A stretch of 64,000 nt of DNA from Streptomyces sp. CB01580 (GTDB lineage Bacteria > Actinomycetota > Actinomycetes > Streptomycetales > Streptomycetaceae). The notes beneath the pieces were generated by a model. It ran no database searches. It was not told where the DNA came from and saw only the letters and a program-made list of their open reading frames with translations. Position 1 is the stretch's first letter, and the number at the start of each line of letters is the position of its first letter. Below, piece by piece: positions 43,744 to 52,739 of the stretch. Position numbers and translations under genes: made by a program. Where the stretch lies: positions 434,001 through 498,000 of the forward strand of contig NZ_LIXJ01000001.1 of NCBI RefSeq assembly GCF_001905795.1, written 5' to 3'.

Positions 43744-45682
43744 ACGGAACGGCCCCGAGGCCGGCGGTGCCGCCGGCGAGCGGGAGCGTCGCGGACGTAC
43801 GGGCCAGGTCGAGAGTGAGCGTGGGGGTGGAGTCCGGCGGCTCGATGAGGCCCCGGTCGGTCCCGGCCACGATCAGGGCGAGGCGGTGTCCGGCCTGGAC
43901 GACGTGGTCGGTGGCGGCGAGGCGGAGGGTGATCGTGTGGGCCCGGCCCGGGGTGAGCGGGCGGCCGTGCCCCGCGGAGGCGTGGGTGCCGAGGTCGGCC
44001 CAGCCCCGGCTGAACACGGTCCGGTCGACGGTGGCCGTGTCGGCCCGGGTCTCCTTGAAGCAGGCACTGTCCCCGGTGGTGCTCGCACCCCAGCAGGTGC
44101 GTCCGGGGAGCGTGGTGATGCCTTCTCCGGACGCACCGTAGTCGCGGATGGTGTCGGGGCCGAGGTCCACGAGGACGGCGGAGAGATGGGCACTCGACGT
44201 GGTCGGGGTGGCGGTGACGGTCACCGTGGACGATCCGGACAGCCGCAGGTCCCGGGAGAGCGGCGGGGTACGGAAGGCGGCCTTGGCGGCCGTGGGGCGG
44301 TCCGCGTCGGCGGCCCATTCCAGCTCGTTCAGCGCGGGGTCGTCGGTGAACGTCTCGGTGGCGCCGGGGCGGGCGGGGCGCAGCCCCAGGGTGCCGACGC
44401 CGGGCGCCGCTCCGGGACCGGGGCGCACGGTGACGGCGTGGGTGGTGCGCGGCGGCCAGAACCGGTCGGTGGACCACTGGCCGGGACTGCGTTCGATGTC
44501 GGCCATCGGTTCGCGTTCGATGCCGTTGTCGTAACCGAGGAGGTAGTGGTCGAACCAGCGGTGCAGCGTGTCGACCCACTCGGCCCGCCGGAAGTCGAAG
44601 GGGTCGACGTGTCCGGCCTGCGACAACCAGATCCTGCGTTCCACGCCCCGGGCCGCGAGCGCGTCCCACCACTGGCCGAGGTGCTTGGTGCGGACGTTGA
44701 GGTCCTGCATGCCGTGCACCGCGAAGACGCTGGCCCGTACCTTGCGGGCGTCCTTCACGTAGTCGCGCTCGGTCCACAGCCGGGTCCAGTCTCCGCTGCG
44801 GGGCGCCCCTTCGACGAGCCGGCGCTGGACGGCGGTGCAGCGGCCACGCGCCTCGGGGCTCTCCACCCCGTCGGAGAGCCGGTCCGGTCCGCCGTCGTAC
44901 AGCGGCGCGCCCTGGGAGAAGTAGTAGTCGTACCAGGAGGAGATGGCGCCGATCGGGACGATGGTCCGCAGTCCGTCCACCCCGGTCGCCGCGACGGCGT
45001 TGGCGACGGTGCCGTCGTAGCTCTTGCCGATCATCCCGGTGCGGCCGTTGGACCAGTCGGCCGTGGCGCGCCGCTGGCCGGTGCGGGTGGTGTAGCCGCG
45101 GGCGCGGCCGTTCAGCCAGTCGATGACGGCCTTGGCGGAGGTGACGTCGGAGGGGCCGCCCACGTCGACGCAGCCGTCGGAGCGGTTGGTGCCGGCCAGG
45201 TCGACGGCGACGAAGGCGTAACCGCGCGGCACGAAGTAGTTGTCGTAGTACAGCGGGAACTGCACGGGTCTGCCGTCGGCGTCGTACGTCTTGAGCTGGC
45301 TCTCGTTGCCCCGGCCGCAGCAGGAGTAGTAGGGGCTGGCGTCCATGATGACGGGGATCCTGCGGCCCTGCCGGGCGGGTTCGCGGGGCCGGACGATGTC
45401 GACGGCGACACGGTCGTTCCTTCCGTCCCCGTCGCCGTCGAGTCCGGTGTCGACCCAGACGGACTCGCGGACGGCGTTCTCGTACGAGTGGACGGGCCTG
45501 CTCACCGGCGGTCCGCTCCGCGGGTGTCCGTCGGCAGACGGCCCGGCCTCCCGGCTCGTGGCGGCGCCGGCCTCGGCGCCCTGTGCGCCCGCCGGTGCGA
45601 GCAGCGTGGTCGTCAGGGCGGCGAGGGCCGCCACCATCAGCGATCGGTACGTCAAGCGGCTGCCCCGCGCACGAATCGGCAT
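43742..45682 (-). CDS. Secreted X-Pro dipeptidyl-peptidase (CocE/NonD, family S15)
   Basis: A 646-residue secreted alpha/beta hydrolase. Residues 1-35 form a Sec signal (RARGSRLTYRS, then LMVAALAALTTTLLAP, then AGA). The nucleophile elbow GMIGKSYDGT lies near 217, FAVHGMQDLNV near 325 supplies Asp and SQAGHVDPFDF near 357 the His. A C-terminal jelly-roll domain follows. It removes X-Pro dipeptides from N-termini. ATG 45682 is chosen because it opens the signal peptide. Its stop codon lies at the edge of repeat element B. It is divergent from the M1 peptidase gene. Confidence 0.9.
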   Translation of the reverse strand: MPIRARGSRLTYRSLMVAALAALTTTLLAPAGAQGAEAGAATSREAGPSADGHPRSGPPVSRPVHSYENAVRESVWVDTGLDGDGDGRNDRVAVDIVRPREPARQGRRIPVIMDASPYYSCCGRGNESQLKTYDADGRPVQFPLYYDNYFVPRGYAFVAVDLAGTNRSDGCVDVGGPSDVTSAKAVIDWLNGRARGYTTRTGQRRATADWSNGRTGMIGKSYDGTVANAVAATGVDGLRTIVPIGAISSWYDYYFSQGAPLYDGGPDRLSDGVESPEARGRCTAVQRRLVEGAPRSGDWTRLWTERDYVKDARKVRASVFAVHGMQDLNVRTKHLGQWWDALAARGVERRIWLSQAGHVDPFDFRRAEWVDTLHRWFDHYLLGYDNGIEREPMADIERSPGQWSTDRFWPPRTTHAVTVRPGPGAAPGVGTLGLRPARPGATETFTDDPALNELEWAADADRPTAAKAAFRTPPLSRDLRLSGSSTVTVTATPTTSSAHLSAVLVDLGPDTIRDYGASGEGITTLPGRTCWGASTTGDSACFKETRADTATVDRTVFSRGWADLGTHASAGHGRPLTPGRAHTITLRLAATDHVVQAGHRLALIVAGTDRGLIEPPDSTPTLTLDLARTSATLPLAGGTAGLGAVP

Positions 45683-45816
45683 GGGCGGAAGGTACCGCCG
45701 GTCAACTCCCTCGCGACAGAGGGCGATCGGCGATCGGCGCGGCGTGACCGGGCCGGGACGCCTCCGGGCCGCCATGTCGGCGGAATGGCGAACGTGTGAC
45801 AACGGCGACCATGGAC

Positions 45817-45846
45817 ATGACTAACAGGAAGGTCCCTGCATAGGGT
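45817..45846 (+). promoter_or_regulatory. Possible promoter of the M1 peptidase gene
   Basis: ATGACT (45817-45822) and TAGGGT (45841-45846) are separated by 18 nt, a fair match to Streptomyces housekeeping promoters, about 48 bp before the GTG start. No other candidate is better in the 211-bp divergent region. Confidence 0.4.
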
Positions 45847-45893
45847 CCTGGCAAGGGCTCAGAAACCCGTCCGACCGACGACTTGGAGCATTC

Positions 45894-47381
45894 GTGCACC
45901 GCAGACTCATCGTCCCCGGCGCCCTCGCGGCCTCCCTGTTGCTGGCGATCCCGGCCTCGGCCGCCGGGGGAACCGTGGGCGCCCCGGGCATCGGCGACCC
46001 CTACTACCCGGCCAGCGGCAACGGCGGCTACGACGTGTCCCACTACGACCTGCGGCTGAAGTACCAGCCCGCCACCGACCTGTTGGAGGGCACGGCGACG
46101 ATCCTCGCCACGACCACGCAGGCGCTGTCCCGCTTCAACCTGGACTTCGCGCTGGACGTGTCCGAGGTGCGGGTGAACGGCAAGAAGGCCGCATTCGCCA
46201 GGAGCGGCGAACAGGAGCTGGAGATCACCCCGGCGTCACCGCTGGCGAAGGACAGGGCCGTCTCGGTGGTCGTGCGGTACGCCGGGAAGCCGTCCGAAGC
46301 GAAGGTCAACGGCTGGACGTCCTGGGTCCGTACGCCGGACGGCGCGGTGGCCGCGCAGGAGCCGGAGTCGGCCGTCTGGTGGTACCCCAGCAACGACCAC
46401 CCGCTGGACAAGGCGACGTACGACATCTCGGTCTCGGTGCCGGACGGCACCCAGGCGATCAGCAACGGCACGCTCCAGTCGCAGAGTTCGAAGCTCGGCT
46501 GGACCCGCTTCAACTGGCGCTCCACCAAGCCGCAGGCCACCTACCTGACGACGCTGGCGATCGGGAAGTTCGACATCACCACGGACACCACGGCGGACGG
46601 GCTGCCGGTCGTCAACGCGTACAGCAAGGACCTCGGCGCCAACGCCGGTGCGGCGCGCGCCAGCATCGAGCGGACCGCCGAGGTCGCCGAGTGGCTGACG
46701 GAGTTGTTCGGTCCGTACCCGTTCGACGCGCTCGGCGGCTACTCCCCCAACGTGACGAGCGGATTCGCGCTGGAGACGCAGACCAGGCCGTTCTACAGCC
46801 CGAAGCAGTTCGCGAACGGTTCCAACGTCTCGGTGGTCGTCCACGAACTGGCGCACCAGTGGTACGGCGACAGCGTGTCCGTCAAGGGCTGGAAGGATAT
46901 CTGGATCAACGAGGGCTTCGCCCGGTACAGCCAGTGGCTGTGGTCGGAGAAGGAGGGCGAGGGCACCGCGCGGGAACTGGCCGACCACACCTACGCCCTG
47001 CACCCCGCGGACGACCCCTTCTGGACCGTGAAGCCGGGCGACCCGGGCCCCGACGACCAGTTCCACGGAGCCGTCTACGACCGCGGGGCGCTGGCCCTCC
47101 AGGCGCTGCGCGACAAGCTGGGCGACGAGACGTTCTTCGAACTGCTCAAGGGCTGGCCCGCCGAGCACGCGTACGGGAACGCGTCCGTGGGCGACTTCGT
47201 GGCCTATGCCGAGCGGGTCTCGGGCACGCCCCTCGCCGGCTTCTTCGACACCTGGCTCTACCAGCCGTCGCGGCCCGGGGCCCCGTCCGGGACGCGCCTG
47301 GCGCAGGCTCCCACGAAGGCCGAGCGGCCCGCGTCGTGGAAGAAGATCGCCGCGACGAACACGGTCCACGACCACCGCTGA
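45894..47381 (+). CDS. Secreted M1-family aminopeptidase-like metallopeptidase
   Basis: A 495-residue secreted protein with a signal peptide (MHRRLIVPGALAASLLLAIP, cleavage near ASA-AG). The N-terminal beta domain precedes the catalytic domain with VVHELAHQWYGD (His317, Glu318, His321) and WINEGFARY (third zinc ligand Glu near 340). The exopeptidase GAMEN motif is not clearly present (GGYSPNVTSGFALE in its place), so specificity is open. It lacks the large helical C-terminal domain of aminopeptidase N, as usual for short secreted Streptomyces members. Confidence 0.92.
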   Translation: MHRRLIVPGALAASLLLAIPASAAGGTVGAPGIGDPYYPASGNGGYDVSHYDLRLKYQPATDLLEGTATILATTTQALSRFNLDFALDVSEVRVNGKKAAFARSGEQELEITPASPLAKDRAVSVVVRYAGKPSEAKVNGWTSWVRTPDGAVAAQEPESAVWWYPSNDHPLDKATYDISVSVPDGTQAISNGTLQSQSSKLGWTRFNWRSTKPQATYLTTLAIGKFDITTDTTADGLPVVNAYSKDLGANAGAARASIERTAEVAEWLTELFGPYPFDALGGYSPNVTSGFALETQTRPFYSPKQFANGSNVSVVVHELAHQWYGDSVSVKGWKDIWINEGFARYSQWLWSEKEGEGTARELADHTYALHPADDPFWTVKPGDPGPDDQFHGAVYDRGALALQALRDKLGDETFFELLKGWPAEHAYGNASVGDFVAYAERVSGTPLAGFFDTWLYQPSRPGAPSGTRLAQAPTKAERPASWKKIAATNTVHDHR

Positions 47382-47482
47382 CGGTCCGTCCGGCCACCCG
47401 AACCGTGCTCCGGGTTCCGTCGCCCTCTTCCTCCCGGTGGGCGACGGAACCCGCGCACGGAACGGACCGGACCGGCCCGTGA

Positions 47483-48424
47483 TCAGACCGGCCGATGCGG
47501 CGCGCCGGCCCGCTGTCCGAGATGCGCCCGGTCACCGCGCGCGGTCGCCCGGTGCGCCGCCCGCGCCCGGCGCGCGTACGGCAGATAGCGCAGCCTCTCG
47601 GGGAGTACGGGCACGACGCGCCGCACCACCGCGCCCAGCCGCCGCAGCCTCCGCTCCTGGACGTCCGTCCACTCCAGCCCGATCGCCTCCCGCGCCTCCG
47701 GCGGCATCAGGCCGATGGTGACGAAGCGGCGGAACCTGGCCAGTGGCGGGAACAGCACCGGCCACAGCGCCCGGAGCGCCGGCCGCAGCGGCAACGGCCC
47801 CCGGTCCGGCGGCGGTACGGGCCGGTCGGTCGCGAGCAGGTCGTCGACGACGACGGTCCGCTCGATCTCCTCGTCGAGCGTCTTGCGGAAGTACGGCCAG
47901 AACTCCTCGATCGTCTGTGGCATGTCCCGGTCGTGGATGCCCAGGACCCTGCCCACCTGGAGCCACTCCCGGTACAGGGCCCGTTCCTGCTCCTCGGTGA
48001 ACGGACGCAGCAGGTAGCGCGCGGCATGCCGGTAGACGGGGAAGCCGGTGGCGTGCACCCACGCGTAGGTGGCGGGCGACAGCGCGTGGTAGCGGCGGCC
48101 CCGGCTGTCGATTCCCTGGATGGTCCGGTGCAGCCGGCGGAGCCTGCGCCCCTCCTCGGCGGCCTCCTCTCCCCCGTACACCCAGAGCTGGAGCGAGCGC
48201 AGGGACCTCTCACCGCGCCCCCACGGGTCCGTGCGGAAGACGGAGTACTCGTCGACGCCCGCGCCGACCGCCGTATGGGCGACCTGGAGAGTGAGGGCGG
48301 CGGGCAGCATCAGCAGGGCACGGACGTCCCCGGAGATGCTCCAGAGCACGCCCCCGGGCGGCGGAGGAACGGGGTCGTGCGGCGCGGGGGCGGGGTCGGC
48401 GCCGCGTGCCGGCGAAGTGCTCAT
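47483..48424 (-). CDS. MpaB/DUF2236-type oxygenase-like protein
   Basis: A 313-residue protein with family landmarks: LLMLPAALTLQVAHTAVGAGV, DPWGRGERSLRSL, RLHRTIQG and SPATYAWVHATGF. This family includes heme-dependent oxygenases such as MpaB and latex-clearing protein; the conserved His in VAHTAV or LHRTIQG could be the heme ligand. The substrate is unknown. ATG 48424 after GGGAG is the start. The C-terminal 40 residues are Arg-rich and less conserved-looking. Confidence 0.85.
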   Translation of the reverse strand: MSTSPARGADPAPAPHDPVPPPPGGVLWSISGDVRALLMLPAALTLQVAHTAVGAGVDEYSVFRTDPWGRGERSLRSLQLWVYGGEEAAEEGRRLRRLHRTIQGIDSRGRRYHALSPATYAWVHATGFPVYRHAARYLLRPFTEEQERALYREWLQVGRVLGIHDRDMPQTIEEFWPYFRKTLDEEIERTVVVDDLLATDRPVPPPDRGPLPLRPALRALWPVLFPPLARFRRFVTIGLMPPEAREAIGLEWTDVQERRLRRLGAVVRRVVPVLPERLRYLPYARRARAAHRATARGDRAHLGQRAGAPHRPV

Positions 48425-48506
48425 ACGGTGCTCCCGGCGTTCGGCCGGACGTACGGCTGGGGCGCCCGGTCCCGGTACGAACCAGTATGCGGTCCCACGC
48501 CCGGGG

Positions 48507-48860
48507 GTGGACCGCTCCCGGGCGCACACGCTACGGGCACGGGCCGTCGACGCGTACGGCGCGCCGGAACCGCCCCGCGTCCGCGACGGCGACGACGGTG
48601 CGCACGGCTCGGGGATCCACGCCGACCAGGTCGACGTGGACGCGTCGGCCTTTCCCGACCGCTCGGCGGTCGGCCCCGAGGCGGCGGTGGTCCTGCGCGC
48701 GGAGTGCGCGGTGGATCCCGAGCGGTACGCGCTGACGCCTCCGCCGACCGCGGTGTTCCCCGCGGGCCCGGACCGCGCGCCCGACGACGTGGCCGCCGAC
48801 GGGGACGACTGGCCGATCGTCCTCGGTCCGCGCCTCGAGCGCCGAACCGGCCGGGGCCCG
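48507..48860 (+). pseudogene. Degenerate coding stretch, resembling the end of a TadE-like protein
   Basis: Between two minus-strand genes the plus strand carries about 118 codons with strong G+C third positions. One segment reads VDVDASAFPDRSAVGPEAAV then VLRAECAVD, recalling the C-terminal part of actinobacterial TadE/TadG-like secretion proteins. There is no N-terminal membrane segment, no Shine-Dalgarno before the GTG at 48507, and the frame runs on into the antisense of the macrodomain gene with no stop until 49049. It is most simply a remnant of a lost gene. Confidence 0.35.
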
Positions 48861-48865
48861 GTGGC

Positions 48866-49342
48866 TCAGTCGTGGTCGTACACCGTGACCGCTGTGCCCC
48901 GGCTCAGCAGGCGGTTCTCCAGCAGCGGTTCGATCCTGGACCATGTGCCGCCCGCCAGCCCGCAGCCGATCCGGGGCATGTGGACCGACGCCCCCAGTTC
49001 GACCGCCCGGTCGGCCACCGCCCCCAGCGCCGTGTCGATCGCCTCGTAGCGCACCGGAACTCCCTTGCTGCCCCTGCGCATCCCCCGCTGACCCACCATG
49101 TTCGCCACCCATATGTACGGGCTCACCTGGACGAACTGCGCGGCGCCGAGCGCGAAGTCGTTGCCCGCCCGCTCCCGGTGCCAGCGGCGGTAGGCCGCCT
49201 CCGGTTCGGGCCAGCGACGCGAGAGCGCCAGGACGAAGCCCTTGCCCCAGCCGCCGAGGTCGTTGCAGACGTGCGCGATCAGTTTGACGCCGCTGCCCTG
49301 CGGCGCGGTGGCGTCGCCCCGGATGTACGTGATCTCCGACAT
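48866..49342 (-). CDS. Macrodomain protein
   Basis: A 158-residue single macrodomain. TYIRGDATAPQGSGVKLIAHVCND starts the fold (described in pieces: GDATAP, then IAHVCND, then GGWGKGFVLAL as the ADP-ribose phosphate loop). PRIGCGLAGGTW is the second loop. It resembles Appr-1''-pase/TARG1-like members that hydrolyse ADP-ribose derivatives or de-ADP-ribosylate. ATG 49342 starts the conserved fold. No ADP-ribosyltransferase gene lies beside it. Confidence 0.9.
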   Translation of the reverse strand: MSEITYIRGDATAPQGSGVKLIAHVCNDLGGWGKGFVLALSRRWPEPEAAYRRWHRERAGNDFALGAAQFVQVSPYIWVANMVGQRGMRRGSKGVPVRYEAIDTALGAVADRAVELGASVHMPRIGCGLAGGTWSRIEPLLENRLLSRGTAVTVYDHD

Positions 49343-49525
49343 GGGGGCACCATACGGGCCGGCACCGACATCGCACGCGGGCGGCGGGAGCGCCACAGAG
49401 CCGCGCACCACCCGCCACACGGCCGCCGGGCACTTTCACAAGGATGGTGAGACAGCAATACTGTTGAACCGTTGCGAGCGAGTTCGGCCGTTCACCGCCG
49501 GGCCGGAGTGCGAGGAGCAGACAGG

Positions 49526-50257
49526 GTGACCGGGACCGAGGATCCGACGACGCTCACCGTCGACGAGCTGGCGGCCCGCGCCGGTGTCACCGTGCGCACC
49601 GTACGTTTCTACAGCACCCGGGGGCTGTTGCCGCCCCCGGTGATCGGGCCGCGCCGGGTCGGGCACTACGGGGCCGAGCATCTGTCCCGGCTCGCGCTCA
49701 TCGAGGAGCTCCAGCACCAGGGCATGACGCTGGCCGCGATCGAGCGCTACCTGGAACAGCTGCCGCCCGACCTCAGTGCCCAGGACCTGGCGATCCACCG
49801 GGCTCTGGTGGCGTCCTGGGCGCCGGACTCGGCGGAGGACGCGACGCGCGCGGAGCTGGAGCGCCGGGCGGGCCGGGCGCTGGGCGAGCAGGACATCGCG
49901 CGGCTGGCGGCGATGGGGGTGCTGGAGCGCGCGGAGCCGGTCGACGGCGGCTACCGGGTGGACCCGGGGCTGCTGAGGCTCGGGGTCGAACTGCTCGGGG
50001 TGCCGATCGCGCACGAGACGATCCTGGCCGCGCGGACGGTGCTGCTGGAGCACTCCCGGTCCGCCGCGCAGGAGCTGACCCGGCTGTTCCGGGACGAGGT
50101 GTGGGACCCGTACCGGGAGCGGGAGTCGGATCCGGAGCACGTGGCGGCGATGAAGTCGCTGTCCGCCCATATGCAGCCGATGGTGATCCAGGCACTGGTG
50201 ACCGCGTTCCAGCGGTCGTTGAAGGAGGAGCTGCGGGCCGCGTTCACCGCCGAGTGA
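49526..50257 (+). CDS. MerR-family regulator
   Basis: A 243-residue regulator. The N-terminal MerR HTH (LTVDELAARAGVTVRTVRFY, then GLLPPP, then LIEELQHQGMTLAAI) is followed by a long helix and a C-terminal domain of unknown ligand. The region lacks clustered cysteines, so it is not a metal sensor. GTG 49526 has GAGGAG ahead. It is convergent with the fadB-type gene and is a candidate regulator of that operon, though nothing in the sequence proves it. Confidence 0.88.
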   Translation: MTGTEDPTTLTVDELAARAGVTVRTVRFYSTRGLLPPPVIGPRRVGHYGAEHLSRLALIEELQHQGMTLAAIERYLEQLPPDLSAQDLAIHRALVASWAPDSAEDATRAELERRAGRALGEQDIARLAAMGVLERAEPVDGGYRVDPGLLRLGVELLGVPIAHETILAARTVLLEHSRSAAQELTRLFRDEVWDPYRERESDPEHVAAMKSLSAHMQPMVIQALVTAFQRSLKEELRAAFTAE

Positions 50258-50274
50258 CGGTGAACGCGGCCCGC
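50233..50274. terminator. 17-bp-stem hairpin spanning the MerR stop codon
   Basis: Arms 50233-50249 and 50258-50274 are exact reverse complements. The left arm encodes the last residues of the MerR protein and its TGA lies in the 8-nt loop. It lies between convergent genes and can end transcripts from both sides. Confidence 0.8.
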
Positions 50275-50293
50275 GGGCCGTCCGGTTGGCCCG

Positions 50294-52501
50294 TCAGTCG
50301 TGGAAGGTCTCGCCCTTCTGCGCCTTCTCCACCAGCAGCGCGGGCGGCAGGAAGCGGTCGCCGTAGCGCTCGGCGAGTTCCCGGGCGCGGGCCACGAAGC
50401 CGGGCAGGCCGCCCTCGTACCCGTTGATGTACTGGAGCACGCCACCGGTCCACGGCGGGAAGCCGATGCCCATGATGGAGCCGATGTTGGCGTCGGCGAC
50501 GGAGGTGAGGACGTTCTCCTCCAGGCAGCGGACGCTGTCCAGCGCCTCGGAGAACAGCATCCGCTCCTGCATGTCGACGAAGGGGACGTCGGTGCCGGGA
50601 CGGGCGTCGGACCCGCCCGCGGCCGGGTCCGCACGGCGGCCGAAGTGCTCCCGCAGCCCGGGCCACAGGCGGATGCGCCCGCCGTTCTCGTCGTACTCGT
50701 AGAAGCCCGCGCCGCCGCTGCGCCCGGGGCGGCCGAACTCGTCGACCATACGGTCGATCACGGTGTCCGCCGGGTGCGCGTCCCAGGTGCCACCGGCCTC
50801 CTCGACGGCCCGCCTCGTCTCGTCACGGATCCTGCGGGGCAGGGTGAGGGTCAGCTCGTCCATCAGGGACAGGACCTTCGCCGGGTAGCCGGACTGCGCG
50901 GCGGCCTGCTCGATCGACGCCGGTTCGACGCCCTCGCCGACCATGGCGACGCCCTCGTTGATGAACTGTCCGATGACGCGCGAGGTGAAGAAGCCGCGGG
51001 AGTCGTTGACGACGATCGGGGTCTTCCTGATCTGCCGGACCAGGTCGAAGGCGCGGGCCAGGGCCTCGTCGCCGGTCTTCTCGCCCCTGATGATCTCGAC
51101 CAGCGGCATCTTGTCCACGGGCGAGAAGAAGTGCAGCCCGACGAAGTCGGCGGGGCGCTCGACGCCGTCGGCGAGGACGGTGATGGGCAGGGTCGAGGTG
51201 TTGGAGCAGAGCAGGGCGTCCGGTGCGACGACGTCCTGGATCTCCTGGAACACCCGGTGCTTGAGCGCGGTGTCCTCGAAGACGGCCTCGATGACGGCGT
51301 CGCAGCCCGCCAGGTCGGCCGGGTCGGCGGTCGGGGTGATGCGGGCCAGCAGCTCGTCGCGCTTCGCCTCGGTGGTGCGGCCCCGGGAGAGCGCCTTGTC
51401 GAGGAGCTTCTCGCTGTACGCCTTGCCCTTGGCGGCGGCCTCGGCGGAGACGTCCTTGAGGACGACGTCGATGCCCGCGCGGGCGCAGGAGTAGGCGATG
51501 CCGGCGCCCATCATCCCGGCGCCGAGGACGGCGACCCTGCGGACCTTTCGACCCTCGACGTCCTTGGGGCGGCTGGCGCCGGAGTTGACGGCCTGGAGGT
51601 CGAAGAAGAACGCCTGGATCATGTTCTTGGCGACCTGGCCGGTGACCAGTTCGGTGAAGTAGCGGGCCTCGATGGTCAGCGCGGTCTCGAAGTCGACCTG
51701 CGCGCCCTCGACCGCGGCGGCCAGGATGTTGCGGGGCGCGGGCATCGGGGCGCCCGCGAGTTGCTTCTTCAGGTTGGCCGGGAAGGCGGGGAGGTTCGCG
51801 GCGAACTTCGGGTGCGACGGGGTGCCGCCGGGGATCCTGTACCCCTTGACGTCCCAGGGCTGCTGGGACTCGGGATGGGCGTCGATGAAGGCGCGGGCCT
51901 TGTCGAGCATCTCCTCGCGGGTGGTGGCGACCTCGTGGACGAGACCGTTCTCCAGGGCGCGCCGCGGGGTGTACTGGGTGCCCTGGAGGAGGACCTTCAG
52001 CAGCGCGTCGGTGATGCCCATGAGGCGCACGGTGCGGGTGACGCCGCCGCCCGCGGGCAGCAGACCGAGGGTGACCTCGGGCAGGCCGATCCGGGAGCCG
52101 GGGGCGTCGAGGGCGACGCGGTGGTGGGCGGCGAGCGCGATCTCGTAGCCGCCGCCGAGCGCCGCGCCGTTGATGGCGGCGACGACGGGCTTGCCGAGGG
52201 TCTCGATGCGGCGCAGCGCGTTCTTGATGGCGGTGCCGGTGTCGAACGCCCGCTGGGCGTCCTCGGGGCGGACCTTGATCATGTCCTTGAGGTCGCCGCC
52301 CGCGAAGAAGGTCTTCTTCGCGGAGGTGTAGATGATGCCGCGGATGGAGTCCTTCTCGGCCTCGGCGCGGTCCGCGACGGCGGCGATGGAGTCCTTGAAC
52401 GCCTGGTTCATCGTGTTGGCCGACTGGTCGGGGTCGTCCAGCACCAGGGTGACGACGCCGGTCTCGTCCTGTTCCCAGCGGATGGTCGTGCTCTCGGTCA
52501 T
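50294..52501 (-). CDS. fadB: FadB/FadJ-type multifunctional fatty-acid oxidation protein
   Basis: A 735-residue fusion. Residues 1-200 are an enoyl-CoA hydratase domain (SAKKTFFAGGDLKDM, AAINGAALGGGYEIALAAHH). Residues about 315-495 are the 3-hydroxyacyl-CoA dehydrogenase NAD domain (VAVLGAGMMGAGIAYSCARAG) and 500-735 its C-terminal domains (DFVGLHFFSPVDKMPLVEI, FGFPPWTGG-like FPPWTGGVLQY). It carries out hydration and oxidation in beta-oxidation. GGAGAA stands eight bases before the ATG. It is the last gene of the operon, separated from fadA by 238 bp with repeat element C. Confidence 0.95.
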   Translation of the reverse strand: MTESTTIRWEQDETGVVTLVLDDPDQSANTMNQAFKDSIAAVADRAEAEKDSIRGIIYTSAKKTFFAGGDLKDMIKVRPEDAQRAFDTGTAIKNALRRIETLGKPVVAAINGAALGGGYEIALAAHHRVALDAPGSRIGLPEVTLGLLPAGGGVTRTVRLMGITDALLKVLLQGTQYTPRRALENGLVHEVATTREEMLDKARAFIDAHPESQQPWDVKGYRIPGGTPSHPKFAANLPAFPANLKKQLAGAPMPAPRNILAAAVEGAQVDFETALTIEARYFTELVTGQVAKNMIQAFFFDLQAVNSGASRPKDVEGRKVRRVAVLGAGMMGAGIAYSCARAGIDVVLKDVSAEAAAKGKAYSEKLLDKALSRGRTTEAKRDELLARITPTADPADLAGCDAVIEAVFEDTALKHRVFQEIQDVVAPDALLCSNTSTLPITVLADGVERPADFVGLHFFSPVDKMPLVEIIRGEKTGDEALARAFDLVRQIRKTPIVVNDSRGFFTSRVIGQFINEGVAMVGEGVEPASIEQAAAQSGYPAKVLSLMDELTLTLPRRIRDETRRAVEEAGGTWDAHPADTVIDRMVDEFGRPGRSGGAGFYEYDENGGRIRLWPGLREHFGRRADPAAGGSDARPGTDVPFVDMQERMLFSEALDSVRCLEENVLTSVADANIGSIMGIGFPPWTGGVLQYINGYEGGLPGFVARARELAERYGDRFLPPALLVEKAQKGETFHD

Positions 52502-52572
52502 TGCGGTTCTTCTCCGTAAGAGAGGGGGCGGCAGTGGGCGGCGCGGGCGAAGGAGCGGGGTCGGGGTGCGTG

Positions 52573-52645
52573 GATCGCGAGGCGGAGGACCGGTCCATGG
52601 TGAATGGGGCCTCCCCTGCTCGAGCGAAGCCGAGAGCTCGGGGAA
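52573..52645. repeat. Composite intergenic repeat (copy C) between fadA and fadB
   Basis: Two modules are shared with copy D near 56.7 kb. Module 1, 52573-52590 (GATCGCGAGGCGGAGGAC), matches 56777-56794 with two differences. Module 2, 52613-52645, matches the reverse complement of 56734-56766 at 28 of 33 positions and can pair its ends (TCCCC with GGGGA). It has no coding sense. Its antisense reading gives FPELSASLEQGRPH, a false peptide often seen at such repeats. Confidence 0.65.
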
Positions 52646-52739
52646 CATGCTGAGGGACGACAAGGCCGTGAGACGCGTGCCCCGCCCCCGCGACGCCACG
52701 CCGCCCACTGCCGGCCCCTCACCGGTGGCCGGGGGACGG

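Noticed and set aside
43587..44141. Plus-strand frame downstream of the ABC-F gene
   Set aside because: It runs through repeat B and antisense to the X-Pro peptidase gene and has no family motif.
52502..52708. N-terminal extension of FadB through the intergenic repeat
   Set aside because: The extra residues include the repeat-derived string ending EQGRPH; ATG 52501 has a proper Shine-Dalgarno and starts the crotonase fold.
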